Shown in pieces: positions 33,990-62,200 of a DNA stretch of 64,000 nt. Source of the stretch: Allacma fusca (taxonomy: Eukaryota > Arthropoda > Collembola > Symphypleona > Sminthuridae); contig OX359247.1 in assembly GCA_947179485.1 (NCBI GenBank), forward strand, positions 38,974,801 to 39,038,800, in the 5' to 3' direction. Position 1 is the first letter of the stretch. Every line of letters begins with the position of its first letter. The notes under the pieces were generated by a model. It had not been told where the DNA came from. It searched no databases and worked only from the letters and a program-made list of their open reading frames with translations. The position numbers were made by a program, and so were the translations under genes.

Positions 33990-36900
33990 ATGGACAACGG
34001 AAACTCCTCAACACATGCATTCTATAGCATGGGAAAAAGTGTTCTCCGGTGAGTGTCGTACTTTTTATGATTTATTATCGGATTACAAAAATTTATATTT
34101 TAAGTCTGACATAGGATTATTATTTATTTTGTGGAAATAATGTTTGGGGAGGAATCTGATTTCCTTCCAATAATGGAGAGGAATTAATTGATTAACGTGG
34201 GCTCTTCTTTTGAGAACTTGCTTTGTATTGCGACTATTGAGAATTATTTGGGTTAGATTGTATTTGATATGTGTTGTTATAAAGGACTAATATGATTTTG
34301 TTTGAAATAGGTTGCTGAAAGATAAAAACTTGGAGGCTGAGCCGGTGGAGACACTTCTTCAGAAATTCGTGTCGGAGTTTCCAGATGAGGCTTCACTTTT
34401 TCAAGGTAATTACGTAATTGGGTGAGAACATACAGCAAAACTGGGCCTGGTCACTGGAGGAGTGTCAAACCGAGGGGGGGGGGTCTCGATGTAATAGTAA
34501 AAAAGGCCTGTTGGGAGAGTTTCGGAAAGGGTATTATTCCAGAAACAAGCTTTATACGAAGTTGATTGATTCAGTATGAGTCTGAAAGTTTATGTTTTAA
34601 GGATCTGTGTTCATAATTTTGTAGTGACATTTTAGACAGCTCTCTTGTAAAATAATCGCTCCAAACCCCCATGATGTGCTCTCTTCCCATCCGTTTCCTG
34701 CAAAATTGTCGCCTCGATTCTCCGCCATTCAGAGTCCTTATGGCACAGTTCTCTCAAATTTTTTATCTCATAGAATGCGCTTCAATTTAGCGTCTGTAGT
34801 ATTGTTTTTAAAAGTTTACTTTGGAAAGAACAAATCCGAATGAAGGTTTCCTCAGAAAATAACTTTTACGTATTCGGCCACTGCGAGAGTGGGCCGAATA
34901 TATTTTTCCCTAGAATGGATGGTGGTGTGGTAATTAGTAGTCAAGTTCCATTGATTACATTCATCAAGATTGTATTCAAAATAATTTGAAAAGTTTAAGT
35001 TTGAAGTTGTTTTGCCGCGTATTTTCTATCGTATTTTTTATCTATATTTCTTCCGTATTTAATATATCTGAAGTCTCAATCTCCGACCTCTCGAAGGAAT
35101 ATCGGGGTGTCAGTAAGATTAAAATATTAGTCGGTCCACTGTCACTGACCGCATGGACTTCGGATTAAAATTCGTGCTGAAAGTGGACTCAGCAGGAGGG
35201 AGTGCAATTTCTGTATACTCATGCTCCAACACTTATAAAATATTTATGCAACCCCGACAATGCAAGCCAAAATCATTAATTCTTTTTAATTCTCAAAAGG
35301 GGTCCGAGATTTACATCCTTGAAGAGAGCATTGAAACCACGGACCACTGTGCTCTCTTCAAGTGTCTACAGCAATTATATACTAGTTATCATCCCGACAC
35401 TACTTAAGGGTCTCCTAAGCGATTGAGACCTGTGCTGACAGCTCGTCCTGAGCTCATTACCACCACTTCGGTCTCACCGACACAGCTCTGATTTTATTCG
35501 TTGCTCCGCAGACCGGCTTGGGTCTCAATCGCTCCAACGGAGAGCTTAACCAAAGTTCGGGCAATAATTTATCTAAATAACGGCTTTTAAGCCACAATCA
35601 TTATTTGAGACCACGGATCTGCAAAGGGAAATATGAACGTACAGCCAAAATTGACTCTCCAATTGTTTCCCGTAGGTCCTCTGAGGTCCCCCGTTGACAC
35701 GCTGGTGTCTCCCAGGATATCGATTCATAGTTAGTTATGGAATAGGGGTCTCGAATTGTTATGGCTTACCAGTATTTCGCTGTATGGTTGTGAACCTTAT
35801 TAGTACAGAATAGTTATACAAGTATGTATAAAGAAATGTGAAAGTGTGGTATTAAAAATGGTTTGAATTATTCTGAAGGGATATTAATGAGTGGGATGGT
35901 TAGTGTGTTTGATACCGAGTGTTGTTGTTTAGTTGGGAATATTATCGTGGTGTTCCTTCAAAACCCTGAGATATTCACCCTCAGCTGTGAAAAAGTAGCT
36001 GCTGCCAGTGTACTCTTGGGACTTTTCCGTGCTGACAAAGATAATGTGGATATCGAAAATAATCCGTTTCTTATATTTTTCTCGCAGTTGTTGGTAAAAT
36101 AGCTAACCTTTTGGAATATATTTTTATATGTTGTACTTCTAGGGATAAATGTTTTAGTTGTATTACGGGAATCGGGAGTGTGCTATTGATGTTAAAATAA
36201 TGTGGTGGGATATTTAGATGTCTGTGGAAGGCCAAGTACCTGTCTCTGGTCTAAAGAGTTTCAGTGATCAAGAAAAAGTGGCTGTTTCACAGTTTTTGGA
36301 CAAGGCCCATCCTATTGCTAAGGTAAACATTGATGAAATACACAGTATTTCACTGATGATACTCTTTCGGGATTGAAGAGACAAAATCATGTAGATTCTG
36401 ATTAGAATCACAATTGCTATTAATAAAAATACATTTAGATTTATTTGATTTTAATCGAAAATGTATCTCGATCATTTTGCCTCTTTCGCAAAGATTCTAG
36501 TGTTTTTTGAAGTTGAGAGGCTGGGTTTGTAAAGGTTTATTTATTTTAGCTATGGGAAATGACACCAGATGAGTTGCTAAAAGTGCCGAACTTAATGGAC
36601 AAGGCTAACATTATGTACCTTAGAGAAATCGAGAATGAACAGCTCAGGGCTTTGCCTTCAATCACTAGAGCATCTGTACCAGCATATTTAAGTGAGACCA
36701 AACGCCGAAAAGAGTCCAGGTAATAAAATTGTCCAGGATAGACACCACTACCAATTAGTTTAATATGGTAACATGCGCCTTCGAGTTGTTTTCATGTACT
36801 GCTTTTCGTTTTTCGATACAGATCTCCCTCCCAAAAAGCTCAGAATTTGGAAGAAGTTATTAAAAGTTTGCTAGATTGTGACATTAATGAAATTCCCGCA

Positions 36901-37968
36901 GCCCTCAAAAGTTATCGTCCACAATTGAATGTGCTTTCACCTCCGCTTCATTATGCTGAAGATGAGGTACTTGCTTACTTGTAAATACAGGTTAATTAGC
37001 TCTATGCGTAGGTATTACTTGATGGTGTACTTTTTCACAGCTGGCGTGGATGTCAGACACAGACCCCTCGTTTCATAAGTTTTTGCTGATGGAACCAGCG
37101 TCATCGTTTGATCTGGAGGACTCCGAGTCAGAATCAGAAGCGCAAAGGTTAATGACTCAAGCTTTCAAGGATGCTCTGACAATAAACCAGAGAGAGTCCT
37201 TAGTTGGGACCATACAGAAGAACCCTAAAGTGATTTATCAGCTTGGACTAAGCCCGGAACGATTCCCCGACTTGGTGGAAAATAATCCATTTGTTGCCAT
37301 CGAAGTCTTACTAAGACTGATTGATACCCCTGAAATAACTGAATATTTTTCGGTGCTTGTTAACATGGTAATGTCCGTTCATTCCATGGAAGTTGTCAAT
37401 AGGTGAGGTTCGGAGATGTTTTAAGTAATTATTGTGTTGGTAATTTTATTTTAAATGAATAATTTATAAAAAGACCATTTCTTCTAATTAAGATTGGCAA
37501 CCTCTGTAGAGGTTCCGCAAGAATTTCTTCACCTGTATATTTCAAATTGCATATCTACGTGTGAGGGTATTCAGGATAAGTATGTACAAAATCGCCTTAT
37601 ACGTTTGGTCTGTGTTTTTCTTCAATCCCTCATAAGAAATCGTATCATCAATGTTCAGGTAAGATATGAGCCTTGTATTTTTTGTGCGTGTAAACTTCAT
37701 ACTTTTACTACTTTTTACTTTGTTTCCGTAGGATTTGTACATCGAAATAATGACGTTCTGCTTGGAGTTCAGTCGCATTCGAGAAGCCTCTGCTTTGTAC
37801 CGCCTCATGAAGCAGCTGGAATTAGAAGACACGAATTTGCAGCAAGTCCTTGTTAAAAAGTTAGAGAATCATCCGAATCAGCAGCAGTTATCAGAAGCTG
37901 CTTTTGCTAAAAGTTTAATTGGACAAAGCTCGCCGTCACCATCCGGTGCGAAGGAACCCAAGAGTTAA
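33990..37968 (+). CDS. CNOT11: CCR4-NOT transcription complex subunit 11
   Basis: Nine exons join in frame to 499 residues: 33990-34048, 34311-34405, 35933-36093, 36218-36322, 36550-36719, 36822-36966, 37041-37402, 37493-37658, 37732-37968. The C-terminal domain (residues ~246-445) is nearly diagnostic: [74 protein letters not shown]. The N-terminal part ([17 protein letters not shown]) fits the helical region that binds CNOT10 and CNOT1. The protein belongs to the cytoplasmic deadenylase complex, outside its catalytic subunits. A ~47-residue tail after the conserved domain is Gln/Ser-rich. The start is the first Met, preceding the conserved N-terminal helices. Confidence 0.95.
34406..35932 (+). 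other. CNOT11: long second intron of CNOT11 with inverted repeats
   Basis: At 1.5 kb it is far longer than the other CNOT11 introns (about 75-265 bp). It holds a perfect 13-bp inverted repeat, agcgattgagacc (35418-35430 and 35521-35533), several more ggtctc/gagacc motifs, and a hairpin around 34869-34900 (tattcggcc...ggccgaata). A decayed insertion is likely but no ends or target duplication were found. Confidence 0.55.
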
Positions 37969-38064
37969 TGTTTTTTTTATTGTAATCGAAAGTGCATTAT
38001 TTGTAGTGTGTACAATATACTTTTAAATATTTCAGATTCAAATATATTATAGATATAACCATTT

Positions 38065-38070
38065 AATAAA
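38065..38070 (+). promoter_or_regulatory. CNOT11: candidate polyadenylation signal of CNOT11
   Basis: AATAAA lies 97 bases after the stop codon on the coding strand. Confidence 0.6.
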
Positions 38071-41000
38071 GATAGCATGTTTTTTATGAACTGCTTTGAA
38101 GGTGATTATTGCAGAACTCATGATCATAACGACTGTATCAATTAGCAATAATGTTAACGACTATGTATATCTTCAACAAAAAATATGCGAAAATAATTTG
38201 TAAAATTATCCGCCAAAAAATGATGGCGGATTTCAATATGCTTCAACTCGTGGGTTTTATTCAGAAAAATGACAAAGAGGAGACAGTTGTACTGTTCACA
38301 AAAAAGCAATGAACAACAAATGGATGGCAGGTTTCATAATATTCATTCGTAATAATGGTATGTATTACAACAAGACATGTCAATATCGTAAGAACCTACC
38401 ACCAAAAGGGGTAGAGTAGACAGTAGTTCCGACGAAGCGTTCTGTGTATACAGCCTACCCATTAATAATTTATACTAGGAGTTGATCATTAGAAATCCGT
38501 AAAAAGTACACATACCCCCAAATATCTAAATAAGAATAGATGCATACGTCAAAAACTTGTAAAACATTCAACAGCAATAACTAATTATCGTTACTTATAA
38601 AGTTAGTTCTCCGCTAATAAAAATGGCAATATTTCCGAGTTATTACCATTACACTCCAACCTGGCTTTCGAAACTAAAATATAACACTTCATATTTTTTT
38701 TCGCTTTCAAAGTATCAATAAAATAGTTGCCGATTGCGGTCCAAATATTTCCTGTGATTCCATACAAGTAACGACGAATGTGTACAAAATGTATAAAGCG
38801 TCTCTCGTCTCCACCTACTTTATATACATGCGACACAATTTTTTCCCAATTTATAAAACTCATAAAATTTCATACTCAATCCTCGCATCTGTTTCATTTT
38901 ACAAAATTTAATTTATAAGCCCCTAAGAAATTATAGACATTTTTAGGATTATGAAGTAGTAGTACATTACAGCAATTACAATAGTATCCCAAAAAAAGTG
39001 AATACTTGTTTTTAATAAATATCAATAATATTTTTTAAATTGTAGCTCCCACAGATTACTCAGTTTAAAAAACAATTACTCGGATGATCCAGTTTTGAAT
39101 GCTACAATAACTATAACTGTGTTATTATATTTTAATTATATATGGAAAGCTTAACCTTTACTTTTGTACTCACAAGCAACACCAATAACTACTACTACAT
39201 TTTAGTTATTTCTGCTTGTGGTTTAAACCTACACATATATAAAGAATTAGCCTTTAAGTATACATAGGAGTACACTATAGGTATAATGAATTATAGGTCA
39301 GATATAGGCGCAAGATTGACATACATGTAGTTCATGAGTGGACAACACTCATTAATTATTAACATTCGAATAGTTAACAAAAGTAAAGAGTTTATGGAAA
39401 TACTAAAAAATCCTGTTAATTAGTATTATTAATACTCACAGTCCTATACTTGTACACCTGAAAAAAAACTAGATGCGACTACAGTTTTTAATTCAAATGT
39501 GAAATAACAAAACGAATGAAAACCACAGTAGTTATATTTTTCCGAAACATAAAATCATAACTCAACATTTCCTAAAAAACAATGTATACTTAAAATAACT
39601 AATTACTTAAAACCCTCGACGTATAATGAGAATCCTTTTTAACACTGTTATTCCAAAGGTTGACGCACCTGTACATACTTATGCATAAATAATTAATTGT
39701 AATTATATTACAAAATGGTCACACTCTCAACTCTGCATCTGAAATTACACTATACTGCATCTCCATGCATGATGTGGGCTTGAATTCAATGTAGGAAATG
39801 GAAATTTCCCAATTATATATAGATATACAACAGCTACATATATCCTAGTGTAATAAGTATAGTCGGAAATTCCACGGCACCAAAAACAATCTATTACTAT
39901 ATTTATGTAAAATCCTACGTTGATTTTCAAAACCGCTTAAATACTTAAATATGTCTAGAGCTTCATTTTGCTGTCATATTTTTATATAACATGTGTACAC
40001 ATTAATTATAATTTATCAATATGGTTTTATTTCTTAATATTATATTCCAAATCCTAATGTAATACCAATAATAATTCTTAAAAGAATGACGAGTTTTTAT
40101 TTTTATACAGATAAGCCATAATTCACAATTTCGGTCCATTCCCAAATGCTACATTATCAACAACTCCACATAAAATCATCCCGTAGTTTCTTAACACTAG
40201 CTAGTCAGTTATGAACAATACTTACTATATGTACAAAAAATGTACATGTGTGAATTGAACATTTTCACATCTGAACTTACATCTAGTTGAGATAAATCGG
40301 GAACTGTGACGACAAATTCTCTTACACATTTTCTCACTAGAATAAAAATCTACCCTAGTTATCTCACTATGTTTTAGGTATGTTTACTTATACCATACTA
40401 TGAACCGCGAGTAGCAGAATGCTCCCAAAACAACACTTATTTACCTTTAAGTATTAAAGTCAATTTAACTTTTTAGTAAATTTTTATTCTCCTACACTAT
40501 TTAGGTATCTAGCGATTACAATATCAGTTAACAACAAAAAATCCCTGGACATGGCAGTGTCATTGAAATTTGCGTCTTATTGAAAATAATGGCGATTTAT
40601 TTAAACAGGCTGAATGAACATTGTATGTCAATTGACACGAGGAAAACATAATATGTATACACTTATACAAACGGTGACGAATGTTGAAATACAGTCTATA
40701 GATCTGCATTTGCCACCAGATGCACACACATATATATATTCAAGGAGAAATTAAAATCACCATTATTTTTTTTTATCATTTAGTCCCTATTAGTTAAAAC
40801 ACTACAGTGTGAGAGAAATACTTGTTTGTATATATTTGTAAAATTTATTTTATTACTAAACGTTATTATTACTTTACTTAATAAAAATTTTTCAATACAG
40901 TTTATTCCGTGTGTACCATAACCATGTAGCAACAACAACATCAACAATAATAATAATAATGGTAGTAAGTAATGAGTCATTACTAATGACCACCACAAAC

Positions 41001-42020
41001 AGGGACAATGACTGTCAATCAGTTGGCCACTGAAAATGGAAAACGTAACCTAAAATCTGGGTTATGAACATGATTGTTGCCTGTACAAAACTCAAATAAT
41101 GAAATCATGACAACATAAATTAGTTGGGTTCCTTATTCCCTACCAGTTACATATGATCAGTGTTGACTGTTTGTACAAATTCACAGGTGAGGAGATAATA
41201 ATTAATAATAATAGTAAATACTCCAACCTAATGATCCTTCATACTATTCCTATAGCCATTACAATTCACAACACAATTCTAGGTCAGAGGTCAGTGTATG
41301 AGGAACACCCGGTCTATCTGCTTCAATAATAAAAGCGTTACCTTTCTACACCTTCATTTGTCTCTCTTCTCATTTCCATAAAAAAAGCTTGCTATACGAT
41401 GAGCATATCTATTGTTTTCGTGTATACCTACTTGTTCGCATTTCAATGCTTATTTCAAGTACAGTACCCACCTTACCAAAGATAAGATTTATTACGAGAT
41501 TGCACGAGCTACACACCGCCGTTATATACATACTAGTTTACACGTCCGTGCGCCGTACGAAAAGCACAGCCAATACATACTACATATTATAATACCACAT
41601 GTTTAACCTCCAATAAATCCTTTCAAGTATGCACTCTCCTTGTATACAAGATATTCACTTCACTTTGTATAATTTCATAAGTTTCACCACTTCCTAGATA
41701 TTTATACCGCACAAGATATTTACACTTTTTACATACTTACACGACATGACCCTTCGGGTTACGACGAAATTTGAAAGAAACAAAATATTAAATCCCCAAA
41801 CCTGAAGACAGTTAAGTAGCGTTGACATAAGGTTAAACAAGCTGTTCACATGGACTGTTTATAAACACCAGTTATTTGATAGGTATACTAAATTGGAACA
41901 TATAGTACATATAATATGCATGTTCTAAAAGGGCTTGTAGTTTCCATGCTTCAGAGCCAGACTCAGAACCGGGTCATTGAAACTTCCGGCTGAGAAACTA
42001 TCAACAGGTTTGGACAATGC
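38071..42020. other. non-coding stretch between convergent CNOT11 and DOT1L; probable DOT1L 3' UTR at its right
   Basis: Very AT-rich with no coding family. DOT1L ends at 42021 on the minus strand, so its 3' UTR occupies at least the right part; the complement of AATAAA at 41488-41493 and others further left are candidate cleavage signals. The true 3' end cannot be chosen by eye. Confidence 0.45.
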
Positions 42021-56119
<14,099 letters not shown>

Positions 56120-58038
56120 TCAATCAATTTTATTGATCATCAACAAACGACGCGGAAAACAACTATCACATAACTTGTCATTACTGGCAGGACATCAGAG
56201 CACAAATATAATACCACAACGAGCCGGCTCCTCTGTCTTAAACCACAACCATGCATTATTTTGCCACATGAAATCTTTACATAATTAGGTACTAACCTAT
56301 TTTCATTATATATGTACATACACACACCGTCGCACATGTACTAGTACTTACTACTTACCTCTCACTCACGTCCACTGATACCTTACTTAAGTATTTCCGA
56401 ACCAAAATCCCTATGTAGGCACAGGCACGTATTTTTCCGTACATATAGTATGTGCATGCTTGCATACATACAGATACTTCTGTAAGTATATTTACACACA
56501 CACACGACAGGATCAATTCATCTTAAATTATTTTCAGCATGACTAAGTTCAAGTTGACACTACATCTTGTCATTTCGGACAGATGCATCGAATTTACCTC
56601 CCCCAACCAAAAAAAAACCTTTCCACAAATTAAATTTTTTTGCTACGTATACATATAATTATATATATACTACATACAGTAGAACTCTGGGTACGGCAAT
56701 GCCTATAAACCCTGAATTTACAAAAGACTGTAAATTCCTTTAGAATTCCCATTGTCATCCACCACATCTCCACTCTCAGCCATATCTTCAGAAGCATAGT
56801 GCTAATTCTCTGTCAAATGTGAATGGGCTATTTGTCCCGAGGCATTTCTAATAATAATACACTACTTGCACTCATGTATGTAGATGCCTAAATACACTTG
56901 TACTTACACATTGACATTACACACTCGACTGCGTTACAATACAGTAATAAGTATCACAGTCCCTCGCAATCTTCCTCTCCTCTTGCATAATAATCTTCCT
57001 ACATACATATGTATGCAAGTATCTAGGAATATGTAAGGGCGTGCTACGTACACAAAATCAACTTCACCGAATCTATTTTTAGTAGATATTTCAATTGTGA
57101 ATGACGAGACTGTGAGATTGAGATGAGTAGTGCAAACTATGACGTATTTTTTTTCTGAATTGTAAATCTCTTCAAGAAGCCATACATTCCTCTCACGTTT
57201 CAATTTCTTATTATTCCAATTCTTAAGATCCCTTTGAAGAGATTTTCCAAGAATTTAACGTGTGCATGTAGTTTTTCATTTAACACGTCTAACTAAGCAT
57301 TGCAAACATCCAGAGATGCACACCTCAACACATTTCTTTCCCAAAGAGATGAGTCATTTGAGTGTCATGTGTATGTAGTCATTGTTCCCATAGACTCATA
57401 CAAATGTACTTACGTGTAATAATGAAAGAAAAACTGCATTTACATAGCTATTGGTCATTTATATTAAAACACTCCGCTTTCTAATATTTATTACCATGCA
57501 ATACAATAACTATGGGAAAGTATTTCAAAATCTGTTTCTTGTTCACAATGCATCCCAAAAGAAACCTACAAAATCTGGGTTTAAAGTGCTTCCATGACTA
57601 AGGTCAAGGTTACTACTATGTGCCTATACTTACTTTCTGGAAAATGCAATCCTCTACCACACATCTTACCCCTATTTCCACAATGTATTTATAAAATGTC
57701 CGTTCTGCCAAGGCGCAGCAAGCATTTAAATTTCTAACAACTGCAATAATTCTGCACATTTTTAAAAGTAAATAGAGCAACCCCTCCTCATACGCACAAC
57801 ACTTTGGAATATCTGCCTATATGCAGTTTCCGTTTGTCGTTGCACTTTTCAAATGGGAAAAAATAAAATAATTAGGATGTGTTTTATGAGACACAAAAGC
57901 TTCCTGGAAATAGCCCTCCCCCATCATATGTATTAAAAGTGAGTGCACAAATATGAAAAGTACAACCAAGTAAATAACCTCAGTAAAGGCAGCAGCGCAA
58001 AAAAAAAATCCCCATGTCAAGGAAGAATGCATTTCACT

Positions 58039-58042
<4 letters not shown>

Positions 58043-58077
<35 letters not shown>
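58043..58077. repeat. (TG)n microsatellite
   Basis: An uninterrupted run of about 17 TG units. Confidence 0.95.
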
Positions 58078-58081
<4 letters not shown>

Positions 58082-58881
58082 GGAGTCATAAACGTGTCAT
58101 TTGCATCTAAGCCGAGCGTACTGTAATTGGCTAAGTATTTGTTCCCCTTCCCATTCAAGAAAAATTGCAATTACCACAGAACAAGGAGGAGGCTCGTCAT
58201 AAAATATTTTTATAGCGCAAGCATTTCCGTTCGTCCCTAAAATCAACGACCCCAAAATGGAGAATCGAAAACCTAGCCCAATAAGTTATTGCCCACATAT
58301 ACCTAACCTACAAACATGTACAAGTGAAACGTTCCGATCCAAGTAAAAATAAGTAAGTATATATCTCTCTAATATATTCTACAATCCAAGGGAAATAAGA
58401 ATCTCTAATCCACATGAAAGACGAGAACTTTTCGAAAAAATAAACATTTATCCGTCTCACTTGCAAAAACTTCCAAGAAACTCCCAAGAAAGCAATGAAA
58501 TTCGGCAAAGAAAAAAAATTTATGATGTTTCCCATCAAATCAATCATTCACCGTTAGCACTCAGCTTTTTTAAACTCATCCCTCAACCAACTTCTATTCA
58601 AATATCCTCATGTCCTCATACATGCATGAGAGTGGAACATTGCCATTATTATGTACATTGCGAAGGGGCAAGGAAAGGAAAGGAAAGGAAGTACAGAATA
58701 CTTCTCCACACTACTATTACATCTCTTTATCAATCCTACCTACACGCACATATTGACTTTCCTATGCATGCGTTCTCAATGAGCCACGCAATTCCAGCCC
58801 TCATGTACTTATGTACGTACGTACATGCAAATACATAAATAATTAAAACAAACATGCACAAGAGTGAGAAGATAAATGACT

Positions 58882-58920
58882 ACACACACAGGCACACACA
58901 CACACACACACACAAACACA
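58882..58920. repeat. (CA)n microsatellite, interrupted
   Basis: CA units interrupted by one GG and by an AA near the right end. Confidence 0.9.
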
Positions 58921-59193
58921 AGTTCTCATATGTATCATCATGCATCAGCAGAAATTCCACTTGAAATCTAATAGTACTACATTATAGAGGGCACACATTG
59001 CGAGGGAAGGAAACACACCTGTAAAATAATCAAATGCACCACACACCATAAAAAGAACTAAATAAATACATAAACATAGCTAAAAAAGGATAACATGAAA
59101 AATATCCCAGTCCCATTCCCCATTGCCATTTAAGGGACTCTCTTTCCTACATTCTTCATATAGGCAGATCAATTATGTATGTATCCACAAGAG

Positions 59194-59219
59194 CATACAT
59201 ACATACATACATACATACA
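59194..59219. repeat. (CATA)n microsatellite
   Basis: Six and a half catacata-type tetranucleotide units in a row; shorter tracts of the same unit recur through the 59-63 kb region. Confidence 0.9.
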
Positions 59220-62200
59220 CTGTATGTAAATAAAGGCGAAACAGCTATCCTTTACAATATTTGATTACATATTTACTGCTGACAAGCAAAAGTAATTACT
59301 ACATTCATTCCATAGATTATTGAACGTATACCGGTCTCATATACATTCATGCATAATATAAATAATTATATTTATGTATATAATAAATGCAAGCAAAAAA
59401 AGGATCCTCTCCAAAATAATATTCAAGTATTCACTATAACTACACATCGAAATGTCCAATTATTCACATGTATGTATGTTCGTAAGGTCCGTGTGTGTGT
59501 AGTGTAGCCAAATCAGTACAAATAATTACACCTTGCCCAACACACATACATACATACATAAATACAAACGCACATGCATACTCTGTAACTATAGAGGCCT
59601 GCGTGCACACAACAGGGAAAGGGAAGGGAAGTAGAAAGAGAGGGAGGGGGATAGACTCCATGTTTTGCGATTTACAGGTCTTTCACCTCATTCAATATGT
59701 TTTTACACCTTTGTAGCTATAAGTATATAAGTATATGTTAACTTAAAACTTATAGGCTACAAGTGAAGCAAGTAGTAAGTTTGTATTCTAACAGAGCTTG
59801 GTCTCTCATTCTATATACTCCCAAAGAGATCGCTGAACCATTTACTGTCTACTTTTTGACTGTAAAAATAAAAAGTAAACGCACTTGGCCATGCAATCAA
59901 AGGGTAATCCTGTCGTGTATCTCCACTCACACAATTATTACTTACTTCACTTCCCTTGGATTCCATGTGCATTTTTGACAACATTCGGCGGAATGACATT
60001 ACCCCCATGTTCAACACAGTATCTACAGACATGCATGCATCCCCCATACCTCATATAATTACATACATAGATATATGTGTACGTGTTAAAATGTGACCAA
60101 AATATTTTTTGGTGCCGTTCCAATTTCCAAAGCTGCAGAGAATAATAACAGATTTCAAATGCAGTTTTTATATCCCTTCAGAAGAGGATATATGTATATG
60201 TAATTACTTCTCTCCAGTCATGTTCCACATTCATGTAAAAATATAAAAATATCCTACCAACCAAAACAAGTAATTTTCCAAAACTTGCAATATATCTTTT
60301 CTTGGAGAACCTTCAACTTAACCCAAACCAAGGTGTGCCGCGGGTAATATGGTCGCTCAATTTATGTAGATATATACCCGAGCGAGATATTTACTTCAAA
60401 ACTTGAAGCAAAGTGTATAGTATTCGTATAGTATAGTACATAATAAAATAATAGAATCCAATAATAATACATAATACTACAACACTCATTCCCGTCCCTT
60501 TTTACTCAAGGAAGGAAAACCAACAAAGGAAAGTGCGTAACTCACAGAAAGGAAAACTAAGGACAAATGGAACATCTGTTCCCGTTCTGTATTACACAAT
60601 AGAAAATCCCAAATAGTCTACTACCCATCCCCATCCTCCTTTTGAAGGTAACACTACTTGTAAAAAAACTAGTATGTACATACGTTAGCTCAAGACGAAG
60701 AAAAAAAACCACTTATATATGGAATAGTCGTAAGTAAGCAAAATCTTTCCCACACAAGTAATAGTCATAATAAGGAAGGTCAATACAAAACTTGCTTCAG
60801 TTTATCCACCTACCATCTCCGTCCCCAGTTTTCCTCAAACAAGTAAACTGACCATCATTGTGTGTGTAGTGTGTGGATTGTTGATATACATATGTGAAAT
60901 GAGGAGGACTCAAGTTATAACTACAAGTCCGTAACATATAACGACACACTACAGATACATACAGTACAGGCCAACAACTTTCAAATCAATTCCTCTGTTG
61001 AATTTTTCAAAGTCATTTCTCTCAACTACGCACTTTATACATCTACACATCGGCATGATAATGGAAGTATTAAAAAAAAAAGTAAATGTCGACACACTAC
61101 TAACACTACCCCTGGTGTAAAATAGGATCCCCCGACCTGCGACAATCTATTTTCTCTTGAGGTCAACCCTAGTGCACGGAACTATTGTAAAATGTAGAGA
61201 GAATAAAATGGCAACTCCAAACTCGATATATTCCCAGCTTCCGGCAAAAGAGTAACATGATGGAATTTCTCGAACAAATAATACTAATTCAATACGTATA
61301 CCATTACCTATATAATCCGCTCCAGTCAGTGCAAACAATCTCCCTCTGTCTAGAATGTAGTATCAATGAAAAAACAAAGGGCGAGAAACGAGAGGCATAA
61401 GTCCCATAATAAATCCAAACTATATACATTTGTACTACAGTACAATAAAATATTGTCCTTCTAGTAACGGGACTCACAATCAGTCCCTACATACATATAT
61501 GTACACCTATATACATACATATGTAGTAGTTACATATTATACAACTACCATAACAACAATCCATATGAATTACTTATATTTATGAGGATTTAGGTAAACG
61601 GGAGTCAGAATAAGTAAAATCCTCAACTTTCCCGTCCTTTCCTTTCCTTCCCTTCCCTACCCTCCCATCTCATCTCATCTCCATCCCCATAATTATAATT
61701 ATTTTTATTATTCCTACTACAACTGCCACCACTGCCACTATTTACAAGTCGCTGGTATTACACTGCCCTCATCATCATCATTACGTCCCACGTCTAACTC
61801 ACACACACACTCACTCTCACTCACTCACAATCAGTCACTCTGCCTCTGTGTATAAGTAAGTATCTATGTCAGGCAGTCCATACTACTAAAAGGAGAAAAT
61901 GGGCCTTCCAAGAAATGCATTTTATCTCAAGGCTGCTTAACTGCCCTTAAGAAAGCGTTACACTTCAACTTACACATTTATTTCGGCAATAATATTTCCC
62001 TTCCCGTCTTTCTGACTTTAACGACCCTCCAAATGCACACGTCGGAGTAGTAGAGACATATATATATATAAGCATATATAAGTATAAGTACATCTATATA
62101 TAAACAAAACATTGCAAGTCAATTGAATTTTACGAGCTTATAAATGTATTTATATTATATGAGAGGCAAGAGAGGCTCAACTCTATAAGTAACTATATAG

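Noticed and set aside
56688-56740. Tigger-like end (cagtagaactctggg after a TA)
   Set aside because: No matching inverted end with TA could be paired downstream, so it is not a supported element.
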